Positions 59,683 through 64,000 of a stretch of 64,000 nt of DNA are shown in pieces. The notes under the pieces were generated by a model. The model was not told the origin of the DNA and made no database searches. It was given only the letters and a program-made list of their open reading frames with translations. The DNA is from Asterias rubens. Lineage: Eukaryota; Echinodermata; Asteroidea; Forcipulatida; Asteriidae. The position numbers were made by a program, and so were the translations under genes. The number at the start of each line of letters is the position of its first letter. Position 1 is the first letter of the stretch. The DNA lies in the NCBI RefSeq assembly GCF_902459465.1, contig NC_047062.1, forward strand, positions 18,669,994 through 18,733,993. The letters are read 5' to 3'.

Positions 59683-62600
59683 TCAATCCAAGTTAAGTTT
59701 TTGGAACAATAGGGGGATAATAACATATGAGCAAGCACCTACTCCAAAGTAATTGATGTAACGATACGGTAGCTCTACGAACAACAGCCGCTTGGTGCGT
59801 TCATTGATCTCAATGTTGTAAATAACTGGAATCACTTGCAGTAGAAATGCTCTTACTGCCAAATACATGACGGCAGTTAGTAGCTGGGCCATCAAGTACT
59901 TGATGAACATCAACCCTACTGTGGTCCAGCCTGGCCACCCGATGACGCCCCCGAGAGGGGCAAGGGCATCAGGGAGCATCCCGGTACGGTAGTTGAACCA
60001 AAAGCCACAAAGAGCACCAGACACTGCACAAAGGATAGTGATGGTATCAGCTCTGGTTGAAGCAACCCCATTCTGGCAGGGGTAGATGATGCAGAGGAAC
60101 ACTGATGTTGAGATGACCACAAGTGGGGCCTGGGGATGGGTCAGCAGGAAGTGATCCATCTGGTCCAGCCATGGCCAAAGGAGCAGCATCAGAACCAATG
60201 TTATAGTCACACCAGCCACTAGGTCCTATATCAGCAAAAAGAGTCATAAAACAACACACAAAGAAATAGAAAAAGAAAATATAAAAACACAATAATATCA
60301 CATGAGAGATATCATTTTTTACCATGTATTCTACTTGCATAAGGATGTGGCTTGATGAATATTTTCACACATCTTGATTTATCTTAGATGCTTTATCTTG
60401 AGGATGGTCATTTCATCTGTGAGACCACACCTTCACAGACATCTGACAATGTGAACCATCTAGCTGTGGCAAAACAAATACAAACTATAAGAACCATTGC
60501 AACAAGAACATAATGATCACAATAATATTTGCCAACCTCTACTTTGCAATTTTTTTTTTTGCTCCCGAGAAAATGCTGTCCAACATGAGAGGAAGAAACA
60601 ACCTTGAACAGATTTTTTTCAAGAAAAGAATTTGGCCAGTCACTGCATAACAATACCACCTCTCCCCACTTTCCACACATATCCAAACTGCAGTGTGGAT
60701 TATTATTATTATTATTATTTATTCGGCCAAGATTTCAACAAACAGTACACGATACAATATTACCGTACTAAAGAAATATAACAGTATAAGAAACAACGAA
60801 TGTAAACTTATGATGCCTAGAACAATTGTAAACCAATGATTGAATGAGACAGAGCACTGGCTATCAAGCAAGACAATTATAAAAACAGACAAGACAAGCC
60901 CATTCTAAGATGGCCAGGATTAATAAAAGTGAACCTAACCACTGTGACTCGAAAGCCTATCAATCCAATCTTAAAATAGGAATAGAATCTTTAACAAACA
61001 TTTAAAAACAGTAAAGATAAACTTTGGAAAATATAATAAATATTAAGAACAAAATAAATATGTATATTATGTTAAGAAAAACCTATTTATATGTAGCAAG
61101 ATTATTTGGAAGTACACATTTGAGTTTAAAAAAGCTGACCTAAAAACAATGAACAAGTTTTGCTGAAAGTGTTGTAGTATATGGGCACCATGCAGGCAGC
61201 CCATACTCAAGAATAGGTAATACAAGGGTTCTGTAAAGGGACATTAATGCAGTTGGGGATGTTCCACCTGCCGTATGCCAGTTGAAACCTAGAGTCCTAT
61301 TTGCCTTGGAGACAACACTGTTGACATGGCCACACCAAGTGTGCTTGCATTGACCATGACTGAGCAGGTTTCACTACCACTACATGATGTTGCTGGTTGC
61401 AATTCACAATTTAAAATGTATGTAAATATTATAATTACAAAAGGGCAAATTCAGTGTCTAGTCAACAAATGCGCGATGTGCTTGCTGTGGGGATCAGTGG
61501 ACTGTGAAGCTTCTAAAGCAGTGTTTAACTACACTATTTTATACACTATTTTATCTGAGTCAAAAGACATGCATGAACGCACAAATAATAATTTTAAAAA
61601 ACGAATTTCCTTCAACAAAATAACCCTCCAAGGTCCTATCAACCCTTTCACGGAGAAATAAAACAAAACATTAAAAACATTATAACCTCATCAATAATTA
61701 TTATAATAATTGCTTTTTATACAGATATTTTTTTCCAGTCACTTACCAGAATAAAGTGCATTCCTTTGTACAGTCTGCTGAAACATACCAGCATAGCCCA
61801 GCTGAAAGCTAATATTGTGCCCAATGTGTGTGAATACTATAGAAAAGGGAAAAAGGTCAAACATCAATCATAAAAGTATGACTAGCTTGCTCTAGTCATC
61901 GTCAGGAGACTGCATATGAAAGCCTTTCACTATCCGAGCTTCACCCCAATGGCATTGGGCTTTTGAAGCAGAGAACAATTTTGCTTTTTCAGAAAACCAG
62001 CATCCGGGGTAAAATTGTTACTGACGGTTTTACTCTGCACAATTCCAATACACATTTCAAATTATTATCTGATGAGTAACTAAAAATGCAGTCAAATTCA
62101 TCCGATGAGAAAACAACGTTAAAGTACATTCCCTTGTTACTTGTTTGCTTTCATTAACAACAACAACAACAACAACAACCAATTGTTTGTAAGATTTGTT
62201 TTCTTAAACGAAACTAAGATGTAACTGCATCTTCACACAAACGAAGAAGGTCATTTTGTGAAAAGGGAGTATTACCTCATAGTGATCCCAAGTGCCGCAC
62301 AAAAATGTGAATGGCATCAAAGTACCGACAATGGCATGAGTGGACGGCATCCCATACTCCATGAAGTATCTTCTCTCCAACCGGACAACAGGTGGTTCGC
62401 TGGGCCGCGGCCATTTCAACAACTCCTTTGCCGCCTGCCCGATGTACATACAAATTCCCCATATTAGAAGCATTCGTCTTGAGACCCACCACGATAGATT
62501 TGAAATAACCAGGGAGAAAACAACGAAATAAAATGAGTCGTCTCCAAGCCAAGCTCCAAAAGAAAACAAGTAATACCACAGCTTGTTTTGGGCAATGAAG

Positions 62601-62881
62601 CAAGGTGCTTCATCTTTCTCTCCCGCCTCATCATCATCACCATCGGTGAAGTTTTCTCCCGGGTGCTCCGACTGCCCTTGGCCGGTGTTTTTCTCTCCTC
62701 CCCCGTGGTTGTTGTTCTTGGTCAGAGACGGTGGATGTCCGTTGTTCTCAAAAGAAGCATAATTGGGATAGAGACCGAAACATCTTTGAAGTTTCGCCAC
62801 GGTGTATGCGTCGTAGAATGGTAATCTACTTTGCTCTGATGATGAACCGAATATTTTCGGCCAAGTAATCGTCACTTTCAT
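59683..62881 (-). CDS. Sphingosine-1-phosphate phosphatase, copy B
   Basis: Tandem paralogue of copy A with the same gene structure: exons 62276-62881, 61747-61836 and 59683-60225 (minus strand), 412 residues. The second and third exons have exactly the lengths of copy A (90 and 543 nt), and the second exon keeps 23 of 30 residues. All PAP2 motifs are present: KELLKWPRP (152-160), PSTH (179-182), SRLYKGMHFILD (222-233). It differs mainly in the linker (about 45-85), which is rich in Gly, Asn and Asp/Glu (GDDDEAGEKDEAP), and in the last 20 residues. Intron 1 is short (62275-61837); intron 2 carries a LINE fragment. The two copies may have divided tissue or substrate roles, but the sequence does not show this. 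The start MKVTITWPKIFG aligns with MKLTLNKQKLFG of copy A, which supports both starts. Confidence 0.93.
60695..61330 (-). mobile_element. LINE 3' fragment in intron 2 of SGPP copy B
   Basis: On the minus strand the first ~150 bases encode HVNSVVSKANRTLGFNWHTA and LMSLYRTLVLPILEYGLPAW, a C-terminal reverse-transcriptase region typical of CR1/Jockey-type LINEs. A non-coding tail follows and ends in TATTCGGCC-complement and (TAA)n. It is the same family as the tail at 16.03 kb. Confidence 0.7.
61878..61912 (-). repeat. Truncated hammerhead motif in SGPP copy B intron 1/2 region
   Basis: Minus strand: GCAGTCTC, an intact CTGACGA (61899-61905), and stem II GACTAG / CTAGTC, but the expected GAAA is replaced by unrelated sequence. 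The half-motif is identical in stem II to the copy at 7.7 kb, so it is the same family, cut at its 3' side. It lies in intron 1, between 61837 and 62275. Confidence 0.5.
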
Positions 62882-64000
62882 GATTGGAGACGGTTATAGA
62901 GTGAACTGCAAAATGCGCATAGCTTCGGGAATGTTCACGGGCCTAATTGTGGTTCCACCACTGATGAATAAATCCACCATATGTTATAGAGCGAGCATGG
63001 AGGTAGAGTTACAACTCTTGCCTGTTGTGTCTTGTGTAGGCCTATAGTGTGTCACGACCGCATATAGAATGTGTACGTGTGTGTACACATGAAGCGTGTT
63101 TAGTTGCAATGTTTGTTTACTATTAATAATAAAACCGCGCCCACAGCTCGCTCGCGGGCTCTCTATGGACAAAGTGCGTTTACCCTCGTAAGGTAACCAA
63201 CAACAAAGCCTTGGATATCATCAAAGAGATATCATTCATGAAGTTATTTGAACCAATGAACCGCGGAGAACCATTCCATGGGACCTCGTGTGGGGTCATT
63301 TTCGATTGGGGTAAAAATTCGGTTTATTATGGAATAATCCACCAATGGAGAACACTGGGATGGAATTTGAAAGAGATTTATAGTAAATTCAAAGTAGGCA
63401 TAGAACAGTTGAGGGAGTCTTCTTAATAGGCCCTAATAAGTCTTTATCCCTCATCATTTCTGTGAGGACTGACTATTTTTGTTTTTTAATTGGGCGAAAT
63501 TGCACATGCCAATGAAGATACTAAATCAAAAGGAATTGTGGACTAAGTTGCAAACAACACTGTATCTTTATAGTTGGGTGGTTCAGCCGTCTATTTCCAC
63601 ATCTATGGTTTCAGTAAAATCTCCATACTTAATACTATGTGTCCCCCAGCTAGCTATACTAATCCCCCAGCCCCTATCTTCTGTGTGCAACACAGCCCCG
63701 TTCTGAGTCCCCCCCCCCCCCCCCCCCAAATGTGCAACACTGATCAAAATAAAACACTACAATGTATTTAATATCAGCAGTCCAGACAAGAAATAAAACA
63801 AAGTTTCAGGGTTTATGTTCAATCCAGGACAGATTTATTTTTTACACATGTTCTATTTTTATTAGATTTATATAATTAACTTCAACTGCAAAAGTATACA
63901 TTTCAGTAATCGAAGCACAAAGCCTTATTTTTTATAGCTTGAAATTCAAAGGAAGTGTACACCATGGGAAACCATTTTGCGTAAAAATGTGCATTATCAC
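62882..64000. other. 5' flank of SGPP copy B, no gene seen
   Basis: A moderately CpG-rich stretch (63133-63172: CCGCGCCCACAGCTCGCTCG) lies 250-290 bp upstream of the start codon and may be the promoter. Beyond it is AT-rich sequence with a poly-C tract at 63709-63727. The 71-codon ORF at 63211 shows no family features. Confidence 0.35.

Noticed and set aside
63211-63426. 71-codon ORF near the right edge
   Set aside because: No splice sites, domain or codon pattern to support it; adjacent sequence is AT-rich non-coding.
1-64000. CRISPR array, prokaryotic operon or phage region
   Set aside because: Spliced nuclear genes, SINEs and LINEs throughout; direct repeats here are minisatellites without unique spacers.

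Overview
The window is nuclear DNA of a metazoan: short protein-coding exons with GT/AG borders, long AT-rich introns, poly-C/poly-G tracts, and about half of the sequence made of MITEs, SINEs and LINE fragments. The proteins are deuterostome-like, and several dispersed repeats look to me like families common in starfish genomes. An echinoderm, probably an asteroid, is my best guess; this rests on recognition from memory, not on a search.

Layout, left to right. (1) 810-1545, + strand: the last two exons of EXOC5 (Sec10, exocyst). (2) 5324-8372, +: three phase-compatible exons. They give a signal peptide, an unknown stretch, and a Hikeshi (OPI10) exon that loses its frame in a G run. (3) 12924-18941, +: a complete seven-exon RAB15-type small GTPase, preceded by a 31-bp minisatellite. 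(4) 25043-26890, -: FAU (FUBI-eS30 fusion, four exons). (5) 27841-31133, +: MRPL49 (mL49, four exons), head to head with FAU. (6) 38111-43130, +: GNMT (glycine N-methyltransferase, five coding exons), probably with a TATA promoter and a non-coding exon near 34.2-34.5 kb. (7) 50809-53598 and 59683-62881, both -: two tandem sphingosine-1-phosphate phosphatase genes with the same three-exon structure.

The genes are not one pathway. They are a neighbourhood of vesicle traffic (EXOC5, RAB15), ribosome (FAU, MRPL49), methyl-group metabolism (GNMT) and sphingolipid signalling (SGPP). Their order carries ancient linkage: FAU and MRPL49 are also divergent neighbours in human 11q13, and EXOC5, RAB15 and SGPP1 all lie on human 14q22-q23 (from memory).

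The repeat landscape is the other story. It holds Penelope-like element remnants with hammerhead ribozyme cores, a MITE inside a MITE, a Harbinger-like MITE inside a SINE, a 128-bp element with perfect 25-bp inverted repeats and a 9-bp target duplication, and palindromic TTAA-flanked MITEs. There is also a roughly 3-kb inverted repeat between the SGPP copies whose arms are a 20-bp minisatellite. Large intergenic stretches (19-24.8 kb, 45-50.7 kb, 62.9-64 kb) hold only AT-rich sequence and repeat relics that I can see.
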